From positions 1 to 52,106 of the forward strand of contig JAGVLW010000081.1 of the NCBI GenBank assembly GCA_020054105.1: 52,106 nucleotides of DNA, written 5' to 3'. A program made the position numbers and the translations under genes. Positions 24,054 through 32,554 of the stretch are shown here, piece after piece. Origin of the DNA: Alphaproteobacteria bacterium (GTDB taxonomy: Bacteria > Pseudomonadota > Alphaproteobacteria > Rickettsiales > SXRF01). A model generated the notes under the pieces. That model saw nothing but the letters and a program-made list of their open reading frames with translations. It had not been told where the DNA came from and made no database searches. Position 1 is the stretch's first letter. Each line of letters begins with the position of its first letter.

Positions 24054-26881
24054 TCCTCTAAACTCCAGTCGATGCTACTGCTTTTAAGGTGAAATGTTTC
24101 TTTGGGGCCGTCGTAAGCGGGCTGGGCCTTGATCCAGTTGGCGAGGTATATAAACATATTGTACTTGGTGAGCACAAGGTTTTTCGCCTCTTCCAGCGCA
24201 CCGCGCCGGGCGGCGTAATCGTCGAATTCCAGAATGTCGCGGATGTGATGGATGACTTTGGGATCGTCGGGGTCGATGCGGATAAAGGCTTTTTCGGGAA
24301 AATAGCGCCCAAGCGCGGGCGAGCCGCAATAAAGCGGTACCGTCAGCGCGACGAAGCAATCCATCGGTTTTTCGGTGAAGTAGAGCGGAGCGAGCGTATT
24401 CTCAAACGCCACCGAATATTTATACGGCTCCAGGGCGTTCCATTTGTCCTGGATAGACTGGAAGCCGCGCCCGAACAGGTCGAAATCGATCTCGGCGCGC
24501 AGCTTCTCCAGGAAGGCAAGGCGCCGCCGGTGGCCGGGCAATATATTCAGGTTGCTCGTCACCCAGCTCAGCTTGCGCGTTTTGACTATTTCGTCGCCGC
24601 TGCTCAGCAGCTCGTCGAAATTTTTCTTCACTGACCATGTGCGCGTCATGCAAGGCACGGGTATGAAGCGCCGCTCCATATTGGCCTCGCGCTTGCTGGC
24701 CGTTTCGTCCGGCGTAAATACGGTCGTGCCGGCCCCCTGCCCGTCATGCAGCACCTGATGCGCGCGCGTCGGCGGCTCGCCTAGGGCAAACAGCACACGC
24801 GACGGGTGGGCGCGAATCGTGGTATCGACGGCGGGCTGGTTGAGGATCAGGTAATAGTCCGGCTTGGTAAGCCATGAAGAATGAGTGATGAAGCGGACGC
24901 CGCGCCATTTGCACGTCCCGGCCGGCAGCAGCATGGACAACGCTTCCTGTGCATCGCCCCAGCTATCGAGCACGCGCACGGTAATTTCATCCGGGTTATT
25001 GGCGCGCGGCGACAAGAGCCAGTAACGCACGCCGACAATGATTCTCCACACACCCGCCGGCGCGGCTTTTTGAAGTTTCCTATAGATTTTCTTGGGCGCA
25101 TTGCGCGTTATCCTTCTACTCCAATACCCCAGGCGGATCAGTCGGGTTTTAATGACGTTGGGCAGGCGGCAGATGACGCGCCACCACAACATGCGGATAA
25201 AACTGGTGCGAAATAACACCACCAGCGCCAGCAGCGAAATGAGGCTGCCGCCGCAGACGCGCCACTTCCGCCACAGCCAGGCGACCACCATGTTGCCGGT
25301 CACGGTTCCATCGATGCTGCGCAGAAAAAGAGGCGCCATGTCGAGGTTCAGCTCGCCGTTGGAAATGACATTCATATCGCGCGCCACCCGCGTCAGCATG
25401 AAGCGCATGCAATAGTCCCGCCATTGCGGGTCGGAGGTGATGGCATTGTGATGCTTGCGATAACGGTAAAGCACGTTGGGCAGATTGTATAAATAGCCCC
25501 TGCCCGACAGGCGCAGCAGAAACTCGATGTCCTCGGGATATTTGCGGTTATTGCCGTCGAACCGCAAATCCTTGTTTTCGCGGAAGCGGTACATAAAGGT
25601 GGCGCAACACCCGAAAAAGCCAAACTTCCCGGCCGCCAGCGGGGGATAGGATTCGGTGCCGAGGATGCCGTCGGACGTATCGATGAAATGCACACCGGAC
25701 CCCATGCCGACGCAATCCGACGTGCCCAGCAATGCCTGCAGCAGCACTTTGATGCGATCGGGCTCGCTGATATCGTCGGAATCGTGAAACATGACAAAGC
25801 GGCCCTGCGCCGCATCGAGAATGCGGTTTCGCGCGTAAGCGGGGCCTTTATTTTCGCTCCCCCTTTCCACGCGCAGCCTGTATCCCAATGTCGCGGCAAG
25901 TGTTTTGAACGCCTCGGTTTCGGCAAGCGGGTTTTCCGAGCCGTCATCGTAAATCACCAGTTCGAAATTCCGGTATATCTGCTTGTCCAACGCCGCCAAT
26001 GCTTTTAACACCAGGGGAAAACGATTAAAGCAAGGCATGGCGACGGTCACCAGCGGCGGAAAACTGCCAAGCGGAAAGGTGGTCGCCGTCACTTTCTCTT
26101 CCGGCGTAAATGCCGGGGAATCTATGAAATAATCATCCGCCAGCGTGGTGATCAGGCCGTTATCGACCGGGCATGACTGCGTCTGCCGGCGGATGCGCGC
26201 AGCATAACGGGCAATGACGCCGAGGCGGCGAATCTCGGAGATATTCTTATGCGAAATGCTGTCGGGATTCTGCCGGTAGCGATAGAGCGCCTTGTGCAGG
26301 TTACGCACCTCCCAGAAATCGGCGATCCGCAGCAGCCAATCGCCGTCTTCGCCGCCGTAATGATAGATGGCGCGGAAGCCGCCGGCCTGCTCCACCGCCG
26401 CGCGCCTGACCATCACCGACGCGCAGCATATTTGCGGGTCGTTGCGCTGGCGCACGGGATCGTCCGAATAAAATTCTTCCTTGTACAGCGTGCCTCCAAG
26501 ATCGACAAAGCCAACGCCGGTGCCTACGGCGCCGCAGGAAGAATGCCGGGAAAGAAAATGCAGCTGCTGCTCAAGCTTGGTGGGCAAAATGATATCGTCG
26601 GCATCGAGCCAGGCGATATAGTCGCCGCGGGCTTGCTCCAGAAGCGCATTGCGCGTCTCGATGATGCCGCGGTTTTCGTCATGGGAAAACAGGCGAATGC
26701 GGGCATCGTGGGCCGCCAATTCATCCAATAGCTGCCGTGAATTGTCCGACGACCCATCATCCCAGCAAAGTATCTCCATATTCCGGTGCGACTGGCAAAG
26801 CACGCTCTCAACGGCCTCGGCGAGGAAAGGACCGGCGTTATATACGGGGATGAGAACGCTGACAAAACTGTTGGAATGCAT
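24050..26881 (-). CDS. Three-domain glycosyltransferase: GT2-GT2-GT10-like
   Basis: 943 residues. Domain 1 (about 1-270) is a GT2 with VSVLIPVYN and a WLDADD box (91-96). Domain 2 (about 275-520) is a second GT2 with VTVAMPCFN, IYDDGSEN and FHDSDD (about 365). A basic, partly hydrophobic linker (530-600) may anchor to the membrane. The C-terminal part (about 640-930) has the GT10 fucosyltransferase-type FEN...YFTEK...VPLYCGSPALGRYFP run. It may add three successive sugars. First gene of the seven-gene minus operon; 4-bp overlap with the permease. The GT10 assignment rests on motif only. Confidence 0.82.
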   Translation of the reverse strand: MHSNSFVSVLIPVYNAGPFLAEAVESVLCQSHRNMEILCWDDGSSDNSRQLLDELAAHDARIRLFSHDENRGIIETRNALLEQARGDYIAWLDADDIILPTKLEQQLHFLSRHSSCGAVGTGVGFVDLGGTLYKEEFYSDDPVRQRNDPQICCASVMVRRAAVEQAGGFRAIYHYGGEDGDWLLRIADFWEVRNLHKALYRYRQNPDSISHKNISEIRRLGVIARYAARIRRQTQSCPVDNGLITTLADDYFIDSPAFTPEEKVTATTFPLGSFPPLVTVAMPCFNRFPLVLKALAALDKQIYRNFELVIYDDGSENPLAETEAFKTLAATLGYRLRVERGSENKGPAYARNRILDAAQGRFVMFHDSDDISEPDRIKVLLQALLGTSDCVGMGSGVHFIDTSDGILGTESYPPLAAGKFGFFGCCATFMYRFRENKDLRFDGNNRKYPEDIEFLLRLSGRGYLYNLPNVLYRYRKHHNAITSDPQWRDYCMRFMLTRVARDMNVISNGELNLDMAPLFLRSIDGTVTGNMVVAWLWRKWRVCGGSLISLLALVVLFRTSFIRMLWWRVICRLPNVIKTRLIRLGYWSRRITRNAPKKIYRKLQKAAPAGVWRIIVGVRYWLLSPRANNPDEITVRVLDSWGDAQEALSMLLPAGTCKWRGVRFITHSSWLTKPDYYLILNQPAVDTTIRAHPSRVLFALGEPPTRAHQVLHDGQGAGTTVFTPDETASKREANMERRFIPVPCMTRTWSVKKNFDELLSSGDEIVKTRKLSWVTSNLNILPGHRRRLAFLEKLRAEIDFDLFGRGFQSIQDKWNALEPYKYSVAFENTLAPLYFTEKPMDCFVALTVPLYCGSPALGRYFPEKAFIRIDPDDPKVIHHIRDILEFDDYAARRGALEEAKNLVLTKYNMFIYLANWIKAQPAYDGPKETFHLKSSSIDWSLEE

Positions 26882-27148
26882 GTTACGTCATGCGCCCTTC
26901 AAGACACCGGAAGACGCTTTTTGAAAAGCCAAATTTCAGATTGCTGATCAGCATGTTAATTACATTTCTGCCCTGTGTTGATTGCAATCAGCATCCTTAT
27001 CGGAAACTTCCTTGCGGTTCAAGCCTTTCTTTGGCTAAATCCTTGGCAGCGAAAGATAAAGGAATTCTTTTGTTACGTTTTTATAACCGGTTATTGCGAT
27101 AAATTGTCATAGCTGCCGGGGATTATTTATGGCATTTTCCCACCCATC
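26882..27148. promoter_or_regulatory. Divergent promoter/operator region of the polysaccharide operons
   Basis: 267 bp between the divergent operons, lower GC than flanking genes, no credible ORF. It contains three 12-bp perfect palindromes: TGCTGATCAGCA (26942-26953), TGATTGCAATCA (26979-26990) and ATAACCGGTTAT (27083-27094). The first two share a related sequence, TTGC...ATCAGCAT. These are plausible operator sites. Clear sigma-70 hexamers were not certain. Confidence 0.5.
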
Positions 27149-28813
27149 ATGATGCCTTCACTCGCCCGCATATTCTCCGGCCTGGCGCCCATGACCCTTT
27201 GGGCGATGGGGCTGATGCTGCTCATGGGCGCGCTCGTGCCCATCTATGTCGACGAGCTGGTTTATCGTTTCTTGCATGAGCGGTTGTTCTTCGAAGGCGG
27301 GAAGCTGATTACGCTCTATCCGCAATGCTCCGCCTCCTTTGTGGCCGACGCGCCGCTTACCCTCATGCCGGGCGCTACCTTATTGGCGATATTATATTCG
27401 CCGCAGGGATTGCTGGGCATGCGATTGACCGGGGTGATCGGCGCCTGCCTGTGGCTCTGGCTGTTATGGGCCTGGCTGTCGCCCTGGCATCTCGCGAAGG
27501 ATAGGCGGGTGATGCTCTATGCAACGCTCGTCGCTCTCCAGCTACTGGGAGTGGTTCCGCTGCTGCTGGTCCTGACGCGCCCGGAACAAGGCATGGTGCT
27601 GTGCATCGCTTTTTTCGCGCTGGCGCCGCTGCGCTTGCGGGAGAGCGCCTATCTTCCGCTATACTACCTGCTGGTAATATCGCTTTTGTTCTTCCTGCAT
27701 ACCAGCGCGCTGTATTTCCTGCCGCTGGTGATCGTTTCCATTATCCTCGCCCTGGGGAAACACCGCCGGCTTGCCTGCCTGGCGGTTACCGCCTTCGCGC
27801 TGGCGACGGCCTGGCAAAGCTATGCGCATGCGGCGCGCATATTGTGGTTCTGCAACGAAGTGCCGCCGCTTATAGAGATATTCAGCAAAGCCACGCTGCC
27901 GCTTCCGCTGCTGGCCAGCGACCCGCTGCAATTCTTCGAGCGCGGCACGCATAACCTCATGCAAGCCATCCCCGCCATCACCCGGCACATCCATATCGCC
28001 CCCGGCTACCAATCAAGCTGGCTGCCGCCGTCGCCGTATTTTTTCCCGGCGCCCCTGATCGCCCTCTTAAACTACGCCATCGATGCGCTCTGGTTGGTAA
28101 TCACGGCCGGAGTCATCGGCGTCATCGCAGTTCGCCTGGCCGGCATGATAAGGCGACGTCAGCGGCCGGACGTTTCCGACTGGCTTGCCTGGGCGCTGGC
28201 CGCCTCGCTGCTCATGTACGGTTTCCATTACAACCGTTTTCATTTCACCAGCGTCGGCCTGGTCGTCCCCTGCCTTATCATGCTTATGCTGCTTAGCGCC
28301 CCGCTGTGGCTCTCGCAACTGGCGGCCGGCCGGCCGGGACGCCGGATAGCCACCGCCTGCATGGCGCTGGCTATGATGAGCGTCGGCGCCGTCATTATCA
28401 ATGTCGGGCCGGGGCTGGCGCGCAATGCCGTGATCTACCAGGTGACCCTCGCCAGCCAGCATAATTCCTACCAGACGCTTCGGGCGGCGGGCAAGCACCG
28501 GCAGATAGAGGCGCTGGCCGAACAATGCGGCATCGACCCGAAAAATGCGCATGACCTGGTGCTCGACGACACGTCGTACCCGGTCTTTAAAGCCGCCCCC
28601 CGCCCGATGTTCGCCACCTACGTCAATCCGAACTTCATGGGGTTTGCGCTCAAAGGCAGAGTGCGCGAATTCCTGCTGGCGCAGGGCAGTAGCGGGTATA
28701 TCGGCAAATGCGACTACCTGGCGCCGGAGCTTGGCGGGCTGGCACTGCGCAAGGACGGTCTTTGCTGCGTCAGCCGCAAAGCCTTGCAGGAGAATAAGGC
28801 GGAGCCGCAATGA
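27149..28813 (+). CDS. Polytopic membrane protein, possible GT-C-type glycosyltransferase
   Basis: 554 residues with about ten hydrophobic helices and a C-terminal soluble segment of about 120 residues. After the first helix it has VDELVYRF, an acidic motif in the position where GT-C enzymes such as ArnT or GT39 carry their catalytic Asp/Glu, followed by a large periplasmic loop. I do not recognise a named family. No ribosome site is clear before the ATG. It begins the plus-strand operon and overlaps the WbqC gene by 4 bp (ATGA). Confidence 0.7.
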   Translation: MMPSLARIFSGLAPMTLWAMGLMLLMGALVPIYVDELVYRFLHERLFFEGGKLITLYPQCSASFVADAPLTLMPGATLLAILYSPQGLLGMRLTGVIGACLWLWLLWAWLSPWHLAKDRRVMLYATLVALQLLGVVPLLLVLTRPEQGMVLCIAFFALAPLRLRESAYLPLYYLLVISLLFFLHTSALYFLPLVIVSIILALGKHRRLACLAVTAFALATAWQSYAHAARILWFCNEVPPLIEIFSKATLPLPLLASDPLQFFERGTHNLMQAIPAITRHIHIAPGYQSSWLPPSPYFFPAPLIALLNYAIDALWLVITAGVIGVIAVRLAGMIRRRQRPDVSDWLAWALAASLLMYGFHYNRFHFTSVGLVVPCLIMLMLLSAPLWLSQLAAGRPGRRIATACMALAMMSVGAVIINVGPGLARNAVIYQVTLASQHNSYQTLRAAGKHRQIEALAEQCGIDPKNAHDLVLDDTSYPVFKAAPRPMFATYVNPNFMGFALKGRVREFLLAQGSSGYIGKCDYLAPELGGLALRKDGLCCVSRKALQENKAEPQ

Positions 28814-29505
28814 AGAAAGTCGCCATCGTCCAATCCAACTACATTCCCTGGAAAGGCTATTTCGACCTGATCGCGGCGGCGGACGAATTCATCCTCTATG
28901 ACGATGCGCAATATACGCGCAGCGACTGGCGCAACCGCAACAAGATCAAAACGCCGCAGGGGCTCCGCTGGCTGACCGTGCCGGTGACGATCAAGGGAAA
29001 ATTCCCGCAGCTTATCCGTGAGGCGGAAATCAGCGGAAATGCATGGCAGGAAAAACACTGGAAGAATTTCTGCCAGTATTACGGCCGGGCGCCCCATTTC
29101 AAGGCGGTTGCCGAACGGCTCGCGCCCTACTACCATGAGCGGCGCTTTACCCATTTGAGCGACCTTAACCGGAGCCTTACGGAAATGATCTGCGATTACC
29201 TTCGCATCGACACAAAAATCACCCGCTCGTCGGATTACGCGCTGCCGGAGGGGAGAACGCAGCGCATCGTAAGCCTGTGCGCGCAGGCGGGGGCGACGGA
29301 ATATATTTCAGGCCCGGCGGCGCGGGGCTATATCGAGCCGGAATTGTTCCAGGCGGCGGGCATCGCGCTTCGCTGGTTCGATTACGACGGCTACCCGGCC
29401 TACCCGCAACAGGGCGGCGCGTTCGAGCATGGCGTCAGCATCGTCGACCTGCTCTTTAACTGCGGCGAAGACGCCCGCCGCTACATGAAATGCGGGGCAA
29501 TGTGA
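28810..29505 (+). CDS. WbqC family protein
   Basis: 231 residues. The opening VAIVQSNYIPWKGYFDLI and DEFILYDDAQYTRSDWRNRNKI run is diagnostic of the WbqC family, found in O-antigen and capsule loci. The biochemical role is uncertain; family members have been linked to amino-sugar modification. It overlaps the upstream membrane gene by 4 bp, and its TGA overlaps the next start. Its proximity to a NeuD-like acyltransferase and a WecE aminotransferase supports an amino-sugar step (inference). Confidence 0.87.
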   Translation: MKKVAIVQSNYIPWKGYFDLIAAADEFILYDDAQYTRSDWRNRNKIKTPQGLRWLTVPVTIKGKFPQLIREAEISGNAWQEKHWKNFCQYYGRAPHFKAVAERLAPYYHERRFTHLSDLNRSLTEMICDYLRIDTKITRSSDYALPEGRTQRIVSLCAQAGATEYISGPAARGYIEPELFQAAGIALRWFDYDGYPAYPQQGGAFEHGVSIVDLLFNCGEDARRYMKCGAM

Positions 29506-29960
29506 AACTCTCGATCGTCGCCAGCCTGTATCTTTCCTCGCCTTATCTCGAGGAGTTCCACCGGCGCATCGGCGCGGCGGCTGGCCGCATCACGCAAGAC
29601 TATGAAATCATTCTCGTCAATGACGGCTCGCCCGACGATTGCGGCCAGCGCGCCAGGGCGCTGGCAAAGGCCGACAGCCATGTGGCCGTCATCGACCTGT
29701 CGCGCAATTTCGGCCATCACAAGGCGATGATGACGGGGCTTGCGCACACGAAAGGCGAGCGCGTATTTCTCATCGACAGCGATCTCGAAGAGCCGCCCGA
29801 ACTGCTCGGGCAATTCTGGGAGCTGCTGGACGGCGACCGGGAAACCGACGTCATCTACGGCGTGCAGCGTACGCGCAAAGGCGGCTTCGTCGAGCGCATG
29901 AGCGGGTTTTATTACGACCTGTTCAATCTGCTTTCCAGCGTCAAGATCGAAAAAACATAA
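29502..29960 (+). CDS. GT2 glycosyltransferase, catalytic half of a frameshifted gene
   Basis: Encodes the GT-A part of a DPM1/GtrB-type transferase: LSIVASLYLSS, IILVNDGSPDDC, the LSRNFGHHKAMMTGL box and DSDLEEPPELL with the metal-binding acid pair. I use the GTG at 29502, overlapping the WbqC stop (GTGA), rather than the ATG at 29490. The frame runs into TAA (29958-29960) directly after an A6 run. The expected continuation KNISVVRLM is found one frame away. See the adjoining fragment. Confidence 0.75.
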   Translation: MKLSIVASLYLSSPYLEEFHRRIGAAAGRITQDYEIILVNDGSPDDCGQRARALAKADSHVAVIDLSRNFGHHKAMMTGLAHTKGERVFLIDSDLEEPPELLGQFWELLDGDRETDVIYGVQRTRKGGFVERMSGFYYDLFNLLSSVKIEKT

Positions 29961-30424
29961 GCGTCGTGCGCCTCATGACGCGGCGCTATGTCGACAGCCT
30001 GATTACGCACCGCGAGCATGAGCCGGTCTTTGCCGGCCTGGCGGCGCTCACGGGCTACCGCCAGAAATCCTGCCTGTTCGATAAGGCGAGCAAGAATTCG
30101 AGTGCTTACGGCCTCATGCGAAAACTCGACCTGCTGGCAAACAGCGTCGCTTCCTTCTCGAACCGGCCGCTTAATTTCATTTTCTATCTCGGCCTGTTCA
30201 TCACCGCCTCGGCGCTGGTCATGGTGCTGTTTTACCTGGGCTCATACCTGGTGCTTGGCAGCGTCGTTTCCGGCTGGACGTCGCTTATCGTCTCGCTGTG
30301 GGTGCTGGGCGGCGTGATTATCCTGTCGCTGGGCATCATCGGCATTTACCTTGCTAAAATGTTCAGCGAGGTCAAAGACCGGCCCTATACCGTCATCCGC
30401 TCGATCTACCGGGGCGAGCCATGA
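29957..30424 (+). pseudogene. C-terminal membrane half of the frameshifted GT2
   Basis: Continues the GT2 in the neighbouring frame: VVRLMTRRYVDSLI, then two transmembrane helices (NFIFYLGLFITASALVMVLF and SLWVLGGVIILSLGIIGIYL) and the EVKDRPYTVIRS tail typical of GtrB-like enzymes. Adding one A to the run at 29950-29955 restores a single open frame of about 308 codons. GTG at 29966 or ATG at 29975 could start a separate product, but no ribosome site is seen. It overlaps the next start by 4 bp (ATGA). Confidence 0.75.
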
Positions 30425-31086
30425 CAAAAAAGCTGGTGATTTTCGGCATGGGCGATATGGGACAGCTGGCCGCTTATCTTTTTCCCCTGCACACCGATTA
30501 TGTCGTGGCGGGCTTCTGCGTCGATAAGGAATACGCCAAGAATGACGCGTTCATGGGGCTTCCCGTCGTCACCTCCGAGTGCGTAGCGGACGTGTTCCCT
30601 CCATCGACCCACGACATGTTCGTCGCCATCGGCTACCATAATTTAAATACGGCGCGCAGGGAAAAATACCACGCGATGAAGGCGGCGGGATACAATCTCG
30701 CAACCTATGTCAGCCCGCAGGCGACCACGTTCGATAATGTCGAAATCGGCGATAACTGCTTTATCTTTGAAAATAATGTGCTGCAGCCTTTCGTAAAAAT
30801 CGGCAGCAACACCGTCTTGTGGAGCGGCAATCATGTCGGCCATCACAGCGTCATCGGCGACCATTGCTTCATCGCCTCCCATGCCGTGATTTCGGGCCAT
30901 GTCCGCATCGGCGATGCCTGCTTCGTCGGCGTCAATGCCACCCTGCGCGATCATATCGTCGTCGGCGAGCAATGCATCATCGGCGCCGGCGCGCTGCTGC
31001 TTGCCGACGCCGCGCCGCAGGGCGTGTATATGGGCGAGGCCACGCAACGCTCGGCCGTGCCGAGCACGCGCCTGAAAACCCTCTGA
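30421..31086 (+). CDS. NeuD/PglB-type sugar O- or N-acyltransferase
   Basis: 221 residues. The N-terminal Rossmann-like domain begins LVIFGMGDMGQLAAYLF; the C-terminal two thirds is a left-handed beta-helix of hexapeptide repeats (VEIGDNCFIFENNVL, VKIGSNTVLWSGNHVGHHSVIGDHCF), with the catalytic His in NHVGHHSVIGD. It transfers an acyl group, usually acetyl-CoA-derived, to a nucleotide sugar. With the WecE enzyme downstream it could make an N-acylated 4-amino-6-deoxy sugar. Overlaps the frameshifted GT by 4 bp. Confidence 0.87.
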   Translation: MTKKLVIFGMGDMGQLAAYLFPLHTDYVVAGFCVDKEYAKNDAFMGLPVVTSECVADVFPPSTHDMFVAIGYHNLNTARREKYHAMKAAGYNLATYVSPQATTFDNVEIGDNCFIFENNVLQPFVKIGSNTVLWSGNHVGHHSVIGDHCFIASHAVISGHVRIGDACFVGVNATLRDHIVVGEQCIIGAGALLLADAAPQGVYMGEATQRSAVPSTRLKTL

Positions 31087-31094
31087 GGCGGCAC

Positions 31095-32015
31095 ATGGCG
31101 TGGAAAAAACTGGGAAGGATTTTCGGCGCCGACGGCCACAGCGACTGGATGTTTTCGCACGCCATGATCCCTATCGCCGAACGGCTGGACGGCGATCTCT
31201 ACCGCATTTATTTTTCCGCGCGCGATAAATATAACCGCGGCCACGGCGCTTATCTCGAAATCGACATGAAAGACCCGCTGCGCGTTCTGCGGCTTCATGA
31301 CAAGCCCGTCCTGGAACCGGGCGAGCTCGGCTGTTTTGACGATAGCGGCGCGTTGCCCAACAGCATCGTCAACGTCCGCGACCGCAAACTGCTTTACTAC
31401 ACCGGCATTAATCTCGGGGTGACGGTGAAGATACGCAATGCCATCGGACTGGCGCAATGGAATGAAAAACAACATCGCTTCGAGCGGTGCTTCAACGGCC
31501 CGATTATCGATCGCACCAAAGAATATCCGCATTTCACGGCTACGCCCGAAGTCATGCATGACGGCGAGCGGTTTCGCGTCTGGTTTACCTCCTGCGTGCG
31601 TTGGGAAGCAACGCCCGAAGGCCCCAAGCATTACTATCATCTGGAATATGCCGAATCGGATGACGGGACAAACTGGAAACGCGACGGTACAATCGCCGTC
31701 GATTTCCGCGATGCGGATGAGTACGCTCTGGGCGTGCCAAGGGTCATCCGCGACGGCGCATTGTGGAAGATGTGGTTCTGCTCGCGCGCCGCCAAAGATG
31801 CCGCGACCTACCGCATACGCCATGCCGAATCGCATGACGGCAGACGCTGGGTACGCAAGGACGAAGAGGCGGGCATCGACGTGTCGGCCAGCGGCTGGGA
31901 TTCACAGATGATCTGCTACCCGTTTGTTTTCGACCACGGCGGCAGGCGCTGGATGCTTTATAACGGCAATGAATATGGCCGCACCGGCTTCGACATCGCG
32001 GTATGGGAGGCATAA
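31095..32015 (+). CDS. Five-bladed beta-propeller (GH32/43-like) protein
   Basis: 306 residues from the ATG at 31095, which has TGAGGCGG upstream. No signal peptide, so cytosolic. Propeller-type repeats are visible: YFSARDKYNRGHGAYLEID, LLYYTGINLG, VWFTSCVRW, MWFCSRAAKD and WMLYNGNEYGRTGFDIAVW. This is the pattern of glycosidase-like proteins in GH32/43-type clans found in polysaccharide loci. Catalytic Asp/Glu residues could not be assigned with confidence, so it may be a transferase or non-catalytic binder. Operon gene between NeuD-like and acetyltransferase genes. Confidence 0.7.
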   Translation: MAWKKLGRIFGADGHSDWMFSHAMIPIAERLDGDLYRIYFSARDKYNRGHGAYLEIDMKDPLRVLRLHDKPVLEPGELGCFDDSGALPNSIVNVRDRKLLYYTGINLGVTVKIRNAIGLAQWNEKQHRFERCFNGPIIDRTKEYPHFTATPEVMHDGERFRVWFTSCVRWEATPEGPKHYYHLEYAESDDGTNWKRDGTIAVDFRDADEYALGVPRVIRDGALWKMWFCSRAAKDAATYRIRHAESHDGRRWVRKDEEAGIDVSASGWDSQMICYPFVFDHGGRRWMLYNGNEYGRTGFDIAVWEA

Positions 32016-32019
32016 AGGC

Positions 32020-32550
32020 ATGAACCGGGAAATCGCGCTTGGGTTATTTGGAATCTATTCGTTCTGTTACAATATACTTTTCTTCTGCATGGAATTCCTG
32101 CCGCATCCGCTCAGGATCGTGATCTTCAGAGCGGCGCTCAAAAAGCTCGGAAGGTCGCCTCTTATCGATTACAAAACCTATTTCCGCTATCCCGGCAAAA
32201 TCACCATCGGCCACCACGTCGCCATCAACAGGGGCTGCCAGTTCTTTGCCACCGTCAGAACCAAAAACGGCACCATTACCATCGGCGACAAGGTGGTATT
32301 CTCGCCGAACGTGAAAATATACGCCGGCGGCCATGATTATGGCAGCCTCAACTTACCCGATATCGCCAAGCCGGTGGTGATCGAGGACCATGTATGGGTC
32401 GGGGCGGATGCCATCATCCTGCCGGGGGTGGTGCTCGGCAAGGGGTCGGTCGTCGGCGCCGGCAGCGTCGTGACCAGGTCCATAGCCCCTTTCTGCGTCG
32501 TGGCGGGCAACCCGGCCAAGGTGATCAAGCAGCGCCCGGCCGGCGCGTGA
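32020..32550 (+). CDS. Hexapeptide-repeat acetyltransferase (LbH)
   Basis: 176 residues from the ATG at 32020 with GGAGG upstream. It has an N-terminal hydrophobic helix, then beta-helix hexapeptide turns: KITIGHHVAINRGC, TITIGDKVVFSPNVKIYAGGHDY with a likely catalytic His, and the closing PVVIEDHVWVGADAIILPGVVLGKGSVVGAGSVVT. It ends VAGNPAKVIKQR, typical of maltose/galactoside O-acetyltransferase-like proteins. Probably O-acetylates the polysaccharide. Last gene of the plus operon; convergent with the sulfotransferase. Confidence 0.88.
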   Translation: MNREIALGLFGIYSFCYNILFFCMEFLPHPLRIVIFRAALKKLGRSPLIDYKTYFRYPGKITIGHHVAINRGCQFFATVRTKNGTITIGDKVVFSPNVKIYAGGHDYGSLNLPDIAKPVVIEDHVWVGADAIILPGVVLGKGSVVGAGSVVTRSIAPFCVVAGNPAKVIKQRPAGA

Positions 32551-32554
32551 TGGG

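Noticed and set aside
29944..29960. AAAAAAC heptamer as a canonical -1 ribosomal frameshift site
   Set aside because: The zero frame reads GAA AAA ACA, not A AAA AAC, so the two-tRNA slip is not in phase. Single-tRNA slip or transcript slippage stays possible, and an indel is simpler.
30819..31094. Upstream extension of the beta-propeller gene
   Set aside because: It overlaps the NeuD-like coding region; translation is Arg-rich noise. The ATG at 31095 has a ribosome site.
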